This document shows positions 20,384-30,715 of a stretch of DNA of 64,000 bases, one piece after another. Below the pieces are notes generated by a model. The model worked only from the letters and a program-made list of their open reading frames with translations. It was not told where the DNA came from and did no database searches. Every line of letters begins with the position of its first letter. Within the stretch, counting starts at the first letter, position 1. The stretch covers positions 1-64,000 of the forward strand of contig JASAOO010003535.1 in NCBI GenBank assembly GCA_030849075.1, given 5' to 3'. This DNA comes from Zelonia costaricensis (taxonomy: Eukaryota; Euglenozoa; Kinetoplastea; Trypanosomatida; Trypanosomatidae). Made by a program: the position numbers and the translations under genes.

Positions 20384-23300
20384 CTACCACAGGGGCCCCC
20401 AGCCGAAGTAGAGCGTCGTGTAGTTGTCCGTCCGCGTCGCCTCGTCGATCAGGAAGCTGACCTGCTCCTCCGGCGACATCGCCAGCGACTGCGTGCGCAC
20501 GGCGGCGTCGTCGAACGCTGTCGACATGAAGAGGAGGTCGGGGCGGCGGCAGCTGTCTTGCGTCGTGTTGAAGATGTTCACCTGGCTCCGGTCGATCGCC
20601 ATCTCCATCCCGCGCAGCTTGTTCCGAATCCGCTCCACGATGTCCTGCGGCGACCGACTCTTCTCCATCACATTCTTCATCTTGCCCTTGTACTGTACGA
20701 TTGGGTCATAGACGAAGGCGGAAAGGAGAGCCATGATGCTGTCGCGGTTCTTGTGCAGCGTCGTCAGCGTCCGCGTCGCCGAGGCCCTGAAGACGCCGTC
20801 GACCCCGAAGACCTCCATTGCGTTGGTCAGCATGCGGGTAAGGCGGAACGGGATCGTCTCGGGCAGCACGTGGCGCAGCCGGCCCACGTCGAAGCTGTCA
20901 CCGAAGTCGATGTGCACGACCTTGCCGCTGGACATGGAGATGAGAATGTTCCCGAGGTGGCGGTCACCGAGGCCGAGGATGTAGCCAACCATCGACATGG
21001 TCGCCAGGGACACGGTGAAGGCGTTGCGCCGATCCAGCCACTGCTCCGCAGCGTTGGCGCGGTGCCACATGGCGCGCGACACATCAACGGCCTCGCAGTG
21101 CTCGCTGTTCATGACGAAGTCGAGCACCTCGGTGCGCTGGATGATGCTGAGCTTGTCCCAGTTGCCGAACGACTCCACGTAGGCGCGCAGCACGCTCGAC
21201 TCCTGGTGCGTGCGCACGTTGGAGATGTTCGTGCGGTAGTTGCAGATGGTGTTATTGATCGTGTTCGCGTTCTCGACCCACCCGAGCAGGCCAACGTTCG
21301 AGCTGATCGGGATGACGGGGAAGCGGTGAATGTAGGCACTGCTTGGGATGCGGGTGTGGCTGAGCAGCACGTTCGCCATGCCGAAGAGCTGCATGACGCG
21401 CTCGTCCATGCGGATGTCCTCGTTGCCCTTGAGGCAGTACGTGTAGAGGCACCCGTCCGAGCCGTTCAGCTGGATGCGGCGCGGCCGCTTCTTCGACGGA
21501 ATAACGTCCAGCTTCGAGCTGAAGGACGCAATGGTGGGGTAGCTGTCCCGATTGTGCCCGTCGTACTCGCCGAAGACGGCGACCGACAGGTTGCGCAGGT
21601 GCAGCAGCGGCTCCATCGCCTTCTGCGGCTCGCGGCCCAGCTTCTCCGCGACGTGCTTCGAAATCTCCTCCACGAGCTGACTCACCACCCCCGCCGCCTT
21701 CTCGCGCTGCCCGTTGCGGTCGTCCGCCATCACCATCTGCACAAACTGCCCGATGTCACCCACGGTGAAGAGAAGGTGGCGCCGGTTGGCGTGGAAGATG
21801 TCCAGCGTGTTCTGCAGGCGGCGGTACACCTCCTCCGGGTCCTCCTCGTACTCGGCGTTTGGGTTCCACGCCGCCGCGACCTGGCTCAAGTTCTCGCGAA
21901 TCTTCTCGATCGGGATGGCCGAGACGTCGACGAGCAGCTTGGCCACCGCCTCAGCCTCGTGGAAGATGCGCTTCGGGCAGTGCTGAATGATGCCCTGCAC
22001 CATCTCCTGCTTCCGCGCCAACGGGCTCGGGGTGATGGACGCGTGCGTGCGCGACACCGACGTACCGTGCGCCACCAGAGGACTCCTGACGCTGTCGGAT
22101 GCCGCCGACGCGTTCTGCAGCATCGCGTCGTCGCCTGTTGCCGCTGCGGCGCCGACGCTTGTGGCGCCGCTCACGGCCGAGTCCGACATCGTGACGACCA
22201 GCAGCGGGAAGACCGTGGCCTGCGGGTGGACCTCGCAGAGGGAGCGCAGGATCATGCCAATCACCTCGCGGATGTCGTGGCTGGCACTGTTGAGGTGGCC
22301 GATGAGCTGTGGAATGGTCTGCACCCAGTGGTCGATCGGGATGCGGCTGATGCTGTCGGCCACCGTCTCCTTCAGCAGCTCCACCCCGTTGTGGATGACC
22401 CACAGCTGCAGCAAACGCATCACGGCCGGCAGCGCCTCGGACGAGTCCTTGCATCGGCAAATCGCCCCCACAAATCCCTGGTGCGCCGCCTCCACGAAGG
22501 TGCGCTGGTCCTCTGGCGAGAGCTTGTGATCACGCTGCTGGATGCGGTAGTTCATGAGACCCCAGCTGTGCCACGCCTCGTAGCTCGTCGGCATGGCCCG
22601 GATTGCCTTGTGAAAGTGACCCAGCTCCTCCTCACGCGAGCCGCGCTTCCAGAAAGAGTCGGCGTGCAGCTCCTGCTTCCACGTGCCGAGCCGCAGCTGC
22701 GCATCGCCGCAGCACGTCGCGTTGTTCTCCTCCAGGTCCTTGCCGCAGTCCCGCAGGAACTGCTCCATCGACTCCACCGCCGCCGACCGCTTGCCCTGAC
22801 TCCACAGGTGCGTGATGAAGCCCACCGCCACCCGCGGGTTCTTGTCCACCGACGAGAGCGTCGCCGCGGTGAAGCCTTCGGCCGTCAGTCCGGCGCCCGC
22901 GTCGGGTCCGTCCGCGCTCGGGCTCGCGACGTTGCTGCTGCGCCCGCTGAAGGAGCCGTGGCGCAGCCAGCTCATGGCCCACTCGGTCAGTTGCGGGTGA
23001 CTCGCCTGCCGCGTCTCGCAGAAGTGGAGAATCATGTCGGCCATCTCGCCGGTGCTGAGCACGAGGGAGTGGAGCATCAGCGACCGCAGGCTGGGCTGCA
23101 GCGAGTCGGGCTTCAGCAGCCGGAACCGGTTGTTCCACCGCTCGTACATCTGCTGCCGGCCCTTGGTGGAGCGGCAGTGGCAGTAATCAATGATCTCCTC
23201 CATCTCCGTGAAGTGCTGCAGCATCGTCAAGTTCTCGTACGCGTGGATGTAGCTCAACGGGAGCAGCGTGCGCAGACTCTCATCGATCACCAGCTTCGAC

Positions 23301-26300
23301 TGCGTGATCATGCGGCGCAGGTTGTCGTACGCGGCGCTGCTGTGCTCGGTAATGGCGCTCTTCAGGGCGACGCCGTTCAGGAAGAAGAGGCGCAGGGCCG
23401 TCGTGTGCCGCTCGGAGACGGAGAGGCGCTCGGCGAGGTGCTGCACGTCGTCCCACCGCCCGAGAAGCCACGCCGCGGTCGCACCGCAGCGCGCCACCGT
23501 CGACGAGACGTACGCGTCCGGGCGCGTGCTGACCTGCATCGCCACGTCGTAGGCGCGGTTCCACTCGCCGCACAGCGTCAGCGTGCGCACGTAGCCTTCC
23601 AGGATGTGCGGCGGCACCGTCATGTCGCGCAGCGCCTGCTGGGTGATCGACCGCGCGTACGTGCGCTGCGCCTTGCTCCACCAGCACAGCAGCTCGTAGC
23701 CGAAGCCGGCCTGATCCTCGCCGCCCTCGTACCGGATCGCGCGGAAGAGACCGACCACAGAGTCTTGCATCTCGCGCTGACTGTAGAGCCACGCCAGGGG
23801 CCACACCGTCTTGTGGATCACATCGCGCGGCATCTTGGTGTAGCGGTACAGGTTCAGCATCGCCAGGAGCCGGTTCTCGAGGTAGCTGAGCGCCTTGTCG
23901 TACATGCGGGTGTGCTCGGCGGCGCGGACGATGTCCTCGGTGGAGAAGAGCATGTTCGGCTGGGCCGGAATGTGGGCCCCCACCGGCACCACATCTGCGT
24001 CGGCGCTGTCCGTGCTGGGGTCGTTGCTGTGGCTGCTCGCCGCGCTGGGGCCGTGGAAGTGCGCAGTGGAGCCCGTGCCGGGCGACCCGCCAGGGGCGCC
24101 GCTGCGGCGCACGACAGAGTTCACGAGCGGGCGGTAGCTGCCCATCGCCTGCACCCCCGCCGGCCCGAGCACGTCCACAAGCGGGCGGTCCATGCTGGTC
24201 TCGCTCGCCGCTGCCGCCGCCGCTGCCTCTGCTGCTGCCGCGGCGGCAGCGGCGTCGTCCGGCTTGCCCTCGCTTTCGGCCCCGTCGAGGGTATCAACGG
24301 GCGAGGCGGGGTGCATCTCCGAGTCCGGCATTGCCCCCGCCCCGCGCTTCACCGGCGAGGAGACGGCTCCTGCGACCGAGGCGCGCCGCGTCACGTCGCC
24401 CGACGGCGGTGCCGCGGTGCTCTCGCGCCGGTCGACGGAGTCGTCGAAGGGGCCGAATTCGGTGCTGTCGTTATGGCCGCGCTGGGTGCCGTTGGGCAGC
24501 AGCGGCATCTCTGCCAAGACGCCATCGGCTGTCACGCGCTGCAGCGTCGCTACTTGCCGACCCCGTCCGCGGATGGCGTGCGGGTGGGCCACAGCGCCCT
24601 CGCCCGTCGCGAGGAACTCTGACTTGGACGCTACGGGCGACGCGGAGCTGCGGGTGCGCGTCGAGGCGACGTTGTTGGCGCTGCTGGCGGTGCTGCGCAA
24701 CAGCACTGAGTCGCTCTCGGAGGGGTGCGTCACGCGGTGGTGATCGGTGCGCCGCATCGTCCGCACCACCTCCAGCACCTCCGGCTTCACGTTCGGCTCG
24801 TTGTGGTCGAGGTAGTCGGCGAGGCTGAGGCACTTGCTCGACAGCTCGTGGTCGGAGCAGTTCAGCACGAGGGTCAGCATCTCGTTCAGCTTCTTGATCT
24901 GGTCCGCCGTGAGGGACTCGTAGAGGCACTTGAAGGAGGGTAGGAAGAGCTCGCGGCGCAGTGGCTCGTGCTTGTCGAGCAGGTCGACCATCATGCGGAA
25001 CGCCGGGTGGGGCGAGACGAGGATAATGTACTTCTGGAACTCGGTGAACCACTCCCTCAGCTTGCTCTCCTTGAGCCGGAAGCCGAGCTCGACGTGCTTC
25101 ATGAAGAGTGCCACCTCCTGCCCCGCCGTGGCCATCGACCCGGACGCGTCGGCGCCGAGGCTCAGCGCCACGTCCTCCTCCTCCGCGCCGGCGAAGCTCT
25201 CCACCATGCTGGTGCGGCGCAGGTACGAGCCCCCGGCCACCCCACCACCCCCGCCTCCGATCCCCAAGCCCAGCCCACCGCCAACTCCCACACCGCCGCC
25301 CGCTGCCGCTGCCGCTGCCGCTGCGCCAGCCGCCGCGACCAGACCGAAGCCGCCAGGGTTGCCGAGGAGACCCATGCCGGAGCTCGCGAGGCTGGGGACG
25401 CCCATGCCGCCGCCGGCGCCGGGCCCGGTGTTGGCGCTGTTGCCGCCGGAGTTGGGGCCGTGCAGGGACGCGCTGCCGCCGCCAGCCATGCCGTTGAGGC
25501 TCGCCGCGCTCCCCACCGGCCCCCCCATGAACAGGGACAAGTTGCTCGGGTTCGCCAGCCGCTCCTCACCCTCGCCGATGCGGTCGCGCAGCATCTTGAT
25601 GGTGGCGCGCCCGCTGGGGTGCAGTGCGGCGAGCACCTTCAGCGACTCCCGAACACCCGGCGTGGACAGCCGGGGCCCTAGGTCCTCGTTGAGCTCGCAG
25701 TGCCGCGTCAGGGTGCGGATGCCGTGCAGCAGCGAGGAGAAGAACTGCACCGCCTTGAGCTCACAGACGATGTGCACGGCGGCGCAGAGCGACTGACTCC
25801 GCACGTCGACGAGCTGGTCGGACTGCTGCAGGAACTGCAGCAGCATCGGGAAGACAACCGGGATACAGTGCGGTGGGATGTAGCTGGCGCTGAGCACAAT
25901 CTCGACGACGCGCAGGCAGAACTCGCGCGACTCGGCGCGGTCCTGCAGAGCCACGTCGACGAGCCGCGGGTACAGCCAGGCCCAGGATTCCGACTGCTCC
26001 TTGCCAGAGAGCTTGCCCGGCTTCAACGCACTCACCACTTCCAGCACAGCCCGGAACAGCGGCCGGTCCGCCGGGGTCCAGAGCTGTTCGAGCAGCACCA
26101 CGATCTCCGGCAGCATCAGCCGCGCAATCCGCTCGTGCCGCATCGCCGTGATGGCCGCCAGCACGTGCAGCGCCTCGACCCGAAGCGCCGGGCTGTCGGT
26201 GACTCGCTTCGTGATCTGCAGCACCGCCCGCACGGCGTGCACGCCCCCGACGAGATCCTTCTTGTCCTGCGTGTACCGGATGAACTGCAGCAGCGTGCGC

Positions 26301-29300
26301 AGCGCCTGCGAGCAGACGGCGTCGGAGAGCGAGGCGTCCAGCATGCGGCTCAGCGTGCGGTACACGATGACGGTGTAGTCGTAGGTCAGCTCAAGGTCGG
26401 CCTCGTCCTGGATGACGGCCTCCTCCTTTTTCTTCACCGTGGCGACCACGGGCTGCGCCGACGGATCGATGGCGCCCAGCTGGCCGAAGAGCGTGAGCAT
26501 GCTCAGTGACTCGCTCACGGTGCAGGAGCTGCCGGTGTAGACGTGGGTGAGGGCCGCAATGAGCTCCTGCTGCTTGCGCAGGTTCGTCGAGGCGCTCGGG
26601 ATGCACATCTCATTGAGGTACACGAGCACGTTGATGGCGGCGTGGCTCAGCGTGGGGGACGGAGACTGCTTCAGAATTGCCACGACGGGGTTGTACAGCT
26701 CGAGCACGTCGTCCTGGTAGAGAAGAATCGTCTTGTCCTCCTTGGCCAACGCCTGCAGGATGACCTCAAGTGTCTTGAGGATCGACAGCTGCACCACGTC
26801 CGGCACGCTGTCCTCCAGCAGCCGCTTCCGAAAGGCGTAGAAGATGCGGCCGAGGTGGTTGTTCAGCGGGCGGATGCACAAACGGGTGAAGGTCTGCAGG
26901 TCTGCCATGCTGCGCAGGAGCATGCTAACGTCGTTCGTGTACTCGAGCACGACGACGCACGACTCCACCGTGACGTAGAGGCTCTGCTGCACGGCCAGCA
27001 CCGACGGCGACGGCTTCGAGTCCTGCGTGATGGCGACCAGCAGCTCCACCGTCTTCTCCCGCACCAGCGCGGTGCTGTTCAAAAAGCTCAGCAGCGAGGA
27101 CAGGATGCGCTGCTCCGACAGAAAACTGCGCAGGTTCGAGGCGTTCGCCAGTAGCGTGATCTCGTACAAGCCGCACTGCCGGTCAACCTCCATCAGCACG
27201 TTCTTCATGTACGCCTCCAGTATCTCCGTGACGCGCGTAGAGTAGGTCGATGTCTTGTGCTCCTTCGCAAAGGCAATCCACTGCCGCAGGCTGGCGATGA
27301 TGGTCTCGCTGCTCTGCTGCCGCACGAGCGGGTCCTCGTGGCGCTGAAAGGCGATCACGGCGTTTTTGAGGTCGTCCAGCTGCTGCACCGACGTCACCGG
27401 CCGCTCCGTGAACACCTTCAGCGCCACCGTCAAGTCGTGCCGCAACACCGGCGGCGGCGGCGACGCGGCGCTGGGCAGGTTTGAGGCGCTGCCAGCCAAC
27501 CCCGCGACGCCGCCAACAACACCACCACCACCGACCCCCGCCACTCCCGCGCCGCCCCCGTGCGCCGCGTTGACGTTCGGGCTGTGCCCGCTGGAGGACA
27601 GCGCGGTGAAGTTCGTGACGGTGTTGAGGGTAAGCGGGGAGTAGCGTGGCACGCCGTCGGCCCCGCCACCACCGCCACCGCCGCTGCCAACCGTGTACGT
27701 GCCGTCTGGCCCCAGAAAGCTCGTGTTGCCCAGCGGCGGCGCCGCCGTCCCCGCCGCGGCGAGCACGCGGCCGGGAATCGGCGTCGACGGGGTCGGGGAG
27801 CCGGTGCTGCCCTCCCGGCGGGTCACCATGCCGGAGGCGGCGGTGCTCTCGGTGGGCCGGAAGTACTGCGTAAGGCGCCCCATCGGGCCCCCACCGATCG
27901 GGCTGCTGCACACGCCGGGGCGGGTCACCGTCACTGACGCCTCGGGTGCCGTCCCCGAGCTGCCGACGCCGAAGACGTGCGTGCCGGCGACGCGCGAGCT
28001 CCCGAGGTCAACGCCGCTGTGGAAGGAGGCGTTCTGCTGCAGCATCGCCGAGTTGGCCACCTGTCCGGCGACGAGCGGGGGTGTGCCGATGGCGCCCGCG
28101 CCGGGTGGTGCGCCGCCCCCAGCGGCGCCTCCGAGCGCTGCCACCGCCGCTGGTGGCAGCGCGAACGGCTCCTTCAGCGCGGTGTCGACGAGCTTGTCAA
28201 GCGCGGTCTGCACGTCGACGCGGAGGTGCGGGCAGGAGGCCTGAATCACGCGCAGGGAATCGACGAGCGACTGCGTCAGAATGGCGTGGGCAAGGAAGGG
28301 CAGGCAGCGCTGCACGATGTCGTCGATGGTGAGGGTGTAGTGCGTGCTCGCCGTGGACAGGTTGAACACCGGCGCCGTCGTCGACGTCGGCGACGCCGTC
28401 AGCGAAAACGTGCCGGCGGAGCGCAGGGACGGCGACGTGGCCGACGCGAGGTCGCCGCTGTCCAGCTCGTCCTCGTGCCGCGACTGCGAGCCCCGCGGCA
28501 GCGCGGTGCTCGCCTCGCTCGTCGTTGCCGGCGGCGGCGGCGGGCCGTGGTGGTGAGGCAGGGGGGAGTGCAGGGCGGCCGCGGTGCCGAGGTTCTCGCG
28601 GCTCGCTCGGCGCGGCATCCTGCGCGCGTCCCCGGCGGCCGTCGGGGTGAGCGCCAGTTCCTGCGATGTGCTCGGCATGGTCGGGGTGGCGAGTGTGGCG
28701 GAGGGGCCCGCCGAGTCCGTGCCGCGGTGCCTGCTCGCGTGCGACGCGTTCACCGCCGCCAACGCTGCCGTCGGCGCAGCCGCGTTGCTCGAGGAGCGGT
28801 GGGTGGAGCGGCGGCTGAGGTTGGGCGTGTGCATCGACGTTGGCGAGGCCACACCGACGGCGCCGGCGCTGGCGGAGCCGGTGGCGGGGTTGGACGAGGC
28901 GCAGATGGCCGCCATGATGGACCAGCACGCCTCCTGCGTCTCAGGGCGCGAGATGTACCGGTGCAGGATCGACTCCAGGTTTGTACGGTTGGTCGAGTCG
29001 AAGACGCGGTAGCCCACGCTGCGAATGAAGGCGGCGACGTTGTGCAGCTCGTGCGCCTTGAAGCGCTCATCGCGCACGTTCTTGACCGGCTCCATGATGA
29101 TGGCGCAGTACGTCGTGCGCCGCGGGGTTGAGGCGATGTCAACCGGGGCAATGATGGGCACCAAGTCGCACACCGCGCCGCGCACGAGCAACGACTTGGA
29201 CACCCGCTGCTGCTCCGTGACGAGCACGCAGAGCTGCGGAATCACCTGCTTGTCGATCGCAGAGAGGCCGCGGCTGCTGAGCAGGGCGTGCAGCGCCTTC

Positions 29301-30715
29301 AGCGCCGACACGATGTGGGCCTCGTTGTGCTGGCTGGCATTGAGGGAGCGGACGCACTCGTCGCAGAGCCGGCGGTTCTCGAGCACGAGCTCGTTCGGTC
29401 GCATGTTGCTCGTGTTGCGGAACAGCGCGACGAGGCAGTCGTACGCGGCTTGGCGCAGGAGCGGGTCGGGGCTGCCGGTCAGCATCGTCCCCAGCTGGAT
29501 CGCCTGGGCACGGAGGGGGCCGGTGATGTAGCGCGGGCTCACCTCCGCCGTCGCGGCGCAGCCGAGCATGACCGAGAAGAACTGTGCCGGAAAGGCGGCC
29601 TTGGCCTGCTGCACGCGGCCGTGCAGCTGCAGCAGGGCCTGCTCGCAGTTCTCGCGAAGCTCCTTGGGCACGAACGCTTTCAGCGGCGGCTCGGGCCCCG
29701 CGTGGCGTGCGTCGGCCTCGAGCAACATCTTGTACACCCGCTGCGCCTCGCGGGCCGCCTTCTCGTTGCCGCTCTGCCGCAGCACGGAGAGGCTGCGGCA
29801 CAGGCGCGTGAACTTCGACTGCGGGCTCGTGTAGGCGATGGGGATCAGCGCCTCGATAAGGCTGACGGCCAGCAGCAGCGACCGCTCGTTAGCCGTGCGG
29901 GAGAGCTCGGTCAGGACATCGCGAATGCGCTGTTCCAGGAAGGAGTCGCGGGAGAGCGGGTCGAAGTTGGCCAGGGAGCGGGCCTCGATGGCGTCCACGG
30001 CGTCGCGCAGCACGGCCGGTGCGTGCGGGCTGTCCACGGAGCACTCCAACTCACGCAGCAGCTGATTCACCTCCTCGTCGTTGGCGTCTGGCAGGAGGCC
30101 GCCGGCGCTGGCGTTCGGGCCGTTGGGCGAGCTGACGCCACTCGCCGCAAGTCCGTACGCGGCGGCGCCGCCGACGTCCGTGAAGTTGGTGCGTGTGCCG
30201 CTGAAGAAGACGCCGGCCGCGGCGGAGCTCGTGTGCGCGGCGGCGGAGTTCGCGCCGGCGATAGCCGGTGCCTCGCGGCCGCTCACGTTGACGCTGCTGT
30301 CCATCGCGCTGCGCGTGCTGGCCCCCATAGCGCCTGTGAGAGCGATGCCGGGAAGCGGGCGTGGGGAGCGCTGCTGTTGCGTGTTGTTGCCCAGCGGCTG
30401 TGGGGCAACAGGGACGATGACCTGTTGCGGGTGCTGATGCCCCGGGCTTCCGGGCGCCTGCTGCGCCCCTGGGTGGGCAAACCGATTGCTGTAGAAGACG
30501 CTGCCATTGTTGGCGGACGCGTTGGGGGTGGTGGTGGTGGCGTGGCCGCCGGTGGGGAAGGCCGGGGCCGCGGCGCCGTGCCCCTGGAAGTGCGCCTGCG
30601 GCGGCGGTTGCGGCTGCGAAGGTGACGGCTTCTGTTGAGGCGCTTGGGAGGCGGTCGGGGTGTGATGCGGGCCCGACGGCTGGCCGCGGGCTGCGGTCCA
30701 GTGCAGCTGCTGCAT
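20384..30715 (-). CDS. TOR-family PI3K-like protein kinase (3443 aa)
   Basis: This is a phosphatidylinositol-3-kinase-related Ser/Thr kinase of the TOR group. The N-terminal two thirds are helical repeats (HEAT/TPR-like) broken by low-complexity insertions, including a Gly/Ala run near residues 1760-1800. FAT-domain features appear before the kinase (AWHSWGLMNYRIQ near residue 2708). The kinase domain has LKGNEDIRMDERVMQLFGMA (ATP-binding Lys near 3094), GLGDRHLGNI with DRH at 3251-3253, and HIDFGDSF with the DFG Asp at 3270, followed by IPFRLTRMLTNAMEV, a clear TOR signature. A FATC end closes it (LYFGWGPLW). All catalytic residues are present, which excludes the TRRAP pseudokinases. I see no FRB domain between FAT and kinase. 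Trypanosomatids carry several TOR paralogues; lack of an FRB suggests a TOR-like member (TOR4 or TOR3) rather than TOR1/TOR2. The start is ATG MQQLHWTAA; the open frame upstream is low-complexity. Confidence 0.92.
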   Translation of the reverse strand: MQQLHWTAARGQPSGPHHTPTASQAPQQKPSPSQPQPPPQAHFQGHGAAAPAFPTGGHATTTTPNASANNGSVFYSNRFAHPGAQQAPGSPGHQHPQQVIVPVAPQPLGNNTQQQRSPRPLPGIALTGAMGASTRSAMDSSVNVSGREAPAIAGANSAAAHTSSAAAGVFFSGTRTNFTDVGGAAAYGLAASGVSSPNGPNASAGGLLPDANDEEVNQLLRELECSVDSPHAPAVLRDAVDAIEARSLANFDPLSRDSFLEQRIRDVLTELSRTANERSLLLAVSLIEALIPIAYTSPQSKFTRLCRSLSVLRQSGNEKAAREAQRVYKMLLEADARHAGPEPPLKAFVPKELRENCEQALLQLHGRVQQAKAAFPAQFFSVMLGCAATAEVSPRYITGPLRAQAIQLGTMLTGSPDPLLRQAAYDCLVALFRNTSNMRPNELVLENRRLCDECVRSLNASQHNEAHIVSALKALHALLSSRGLSAIDKQVIPQLCVLVTEQQRVSKSLLVRGAVCDLVPIIAPVDIASTPRRTTYCAIIMEPVKNVRDERFKAHELHNVAAFIRSVGYRVFDSTNRTNLESILHRYISRPETQEACWSIMAAICASSNPATGSASAGAVGVASPTSMHTPNLSRRSTHRSSSNAAAPTAALAAVNASHASRHRGTDSAGPSATLATPTMPSTSQELALTPTAAGDARRMPRRASRENLGTAAALHSPLPHHHGPPPPPATTSEASTALPRGSQSRHEDELDSGDLASATSPSLRSAGTFSLTASPTSTTAPVFNLSTASTHYTLTIDDIVQRCLPFLAHAILTQSLVDSLRVIQASCPHLRVDVQTALDKLVDTALKEPFALPPAAVAALGGAAGGGAPPGAGAIGTPPLVAGQVANSAMLQQNASFHSGVDLGSSRVAGTHVFGVGSSGTAPEASVTVTRPGVCSSPIGGGPMGRLTQYFRPTESTAASGMVTRREGSTGSPTPSTPIPGRVLAAAGTAAPPLGNTSFLGPDGTYTVGSGGGGGGGADGVPRYSPLTLNTVTNFTALSSSGHSPNVNAAHGGGAGVAGVGGGGVVGGVAGLAGSASNLPSAASPPPPVLRHDLTVALKVFTERPVTSVQQLDDLKNAVIAFQRHEDPLVRQQSSETIIASLRQWIAFAKEHKTSTYSTRVTEILEAYMKNVLMEVDRQCGLYEITLLANASNLRSFLSEQRILSSLLSFLNSTALVREKTVELLVAITQDSKPSPSVLAVQQSLYVTVESCVVVLEYTNDVSMLLRSMADLQTFTRLCIRPLNNHLGRIFYAFRKRLLEDSVPDVVQLSILKTLEVILQALAKEDKTILLYQDDVLELYNPVVAILKQSPSPTLSHAAINVLVYLNEMCIPSASTNLRKQQELIAALTHVYTGSSCTVSESLSMLTLFGQLGAIDPSAQPVVATVKKKEEAVIQDEADLELTYDYTVIVYRTLSRMLDASLSDAVCSQALRTLLQFIRYTQDKKDLVGGVHAVRAVLQITKRVTDSPALRVEALHVLAAITAMRHERIARLMLPEIVVLLEQLWTPADRPLFRAVLEVVSALKPGKLSGKEQSESWAWLYPRLVDVALQDRAESREFCLRVVEIVLSASYIPPHCIPVVFPMLLQFLQQSDQLVDVRSQSLCAAVHIVCELKAVQFFSSLLHGIRTLTRHCELNEDLGPRLSTPGVRESLKVLAALHPSGRATIKMLRDRIGEGEERLANPSNLSLFMGGPVGSAASLNGMAGGGSASLHGPNSGGNSANTGPGAGGGMGVPSLASSGMGLLGNPGGFGLVAAAGAAAAAAAAGGGVGVGGGLGLGIGGGGGGVAGGSYLRRTSMVESFAGAEEEDVALSLGADASGSMATAGQEVALFMKHVELGFRLKESKLREWFTEFQKYIILVSPHPAFRMMVDLLDKHEPLRRELFLPSFKCLYESLTADQIKKLNEMLTLVLNCSDHELSSKCLSLADYLDHNEPNVKPEVLEVVRTMRRTDHHRVTHPSESDSVLLRSTASSANNVASTRTRSSASPVASKSEFLATGEGAVAHPHAIRGRGRQVATLQRVTADGVLAEMPLLPNGTQRGHNDSTEFGPFDDSVDRRESTAAPPSGDVTRRASVAGAVSSPVKRGAGAMPDSEMHPASPVDTLDGAESEGKPDDAAAAAAAAEAAAAAAASETSMDRPLVDVLGPAGVQAMGSYRPLVNSVVRRSGAPGGSPGTGSTAHFHGPSAASSHSNDPSTDSADADVVPVGAHIPAQPNMLFSTEDIVRAAEHTRMYDKALSYLENRLLAMLNLYRYTKMPRDVIHKTVWPLAWLYSQREMQDSVVGLFRAIRYEGGEDQAGFGYELLCWWSKAQRTYARSITQQALRDMTVPPHILEGYVRTLTLCGEWNRAYDVAMQVSTRPDAYVSSTVARCGATAAWLLGRWDDVQHLAERLSVSERHTTALRLFFLNGVALKSAITEHSSAAYDNLRRMITQSKLVIDESLRTLLPLSYIHAYENLTMLQHFTEMEEIIDYCHCRSTKGRQQMYERWNNRFRLLKPDSLQPSLRSLMLHSLVLSTGEMADMILHFCETRQASHPQLTEWAMSWLRHGSFSGRSSNVASPSADGPDAGAGLTAEGFTAATLSSVDKNPRVAVGFITHLWSQGKRSAAVESMEQFLRDCGKDLEENNATCCGDAQLRLGTWKQELHADSFWKRGSREEELGHFHKAIRAMPTSYEAWHSWGLMNYRIQQRDHKLSPEDQRTFVEAAHQGFVGAICRCKDSSEALPAVMRLLQLWVIHNGVELLKETVADSISRIPIDHWVQTIPQLIGHLNSASHDIREVIGMILRSLCEVHPQATVFPLLVVTMSDSAVSGATSVGAAAATGDDAMLQNASAASDSVRSPLVAHGTSVSRTHASITPSPLARKQEMVQGIIQHCPKRIFHEAEAVAKLLVDVSAIPIEKIRENLSQVAAAWNPNAEYEEDPEEVYRRLQNTLDIFHANRRHLLFTVGDIGQFVQMVMADDRNGQREKAAGVVSQLVEEISKHVAEKLGREPQKAMEPLLHLRNLSVAVFGEYDGHNRDSYPTIASFSSKLDVIPSKKRPRRIQLNGSDGCLYTYCLKGNEDIRMDERVMQLFGMANVLLSHTRIPSSAYIHRFPVIPISSNVGLLGWVENANTINNTICNYRTNISNVRTHQESSVLRAYVESFGNWDKLSIIQRTEVLDFVMNSEHCEAVDVSRAMWHRANAAEQWLDRRNAFTVSLATMSMVGYILGLGDRHLGNILISMSSGKVVHIDFGDSFDVGRLRHVLPETIPFRLTRMLTNAMEVFGVDGVFRASATRTLTTLHKNRDSIMALLSAFVYDPIVQYKGKMKNVMEKSRSPQDIVERIRNKLRGMEMAIDRSQVNIFNTTQDSCRRPDLLFMSTAFDDAAVRTQSLAMSPEEQVSFLIDEATRTDNYTTLYFGWGPLW

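Noticed and set aside
20294..24622. Long plus-strand open frame of 1442 codons opposite the TOR-family kinase gene
   Set aside because: It is Arg/His/Val/Leu-rich and antisense to conserved kinase and FAT sequence. High GC at third codon positions of the real gene removes stop codons on the other strand.
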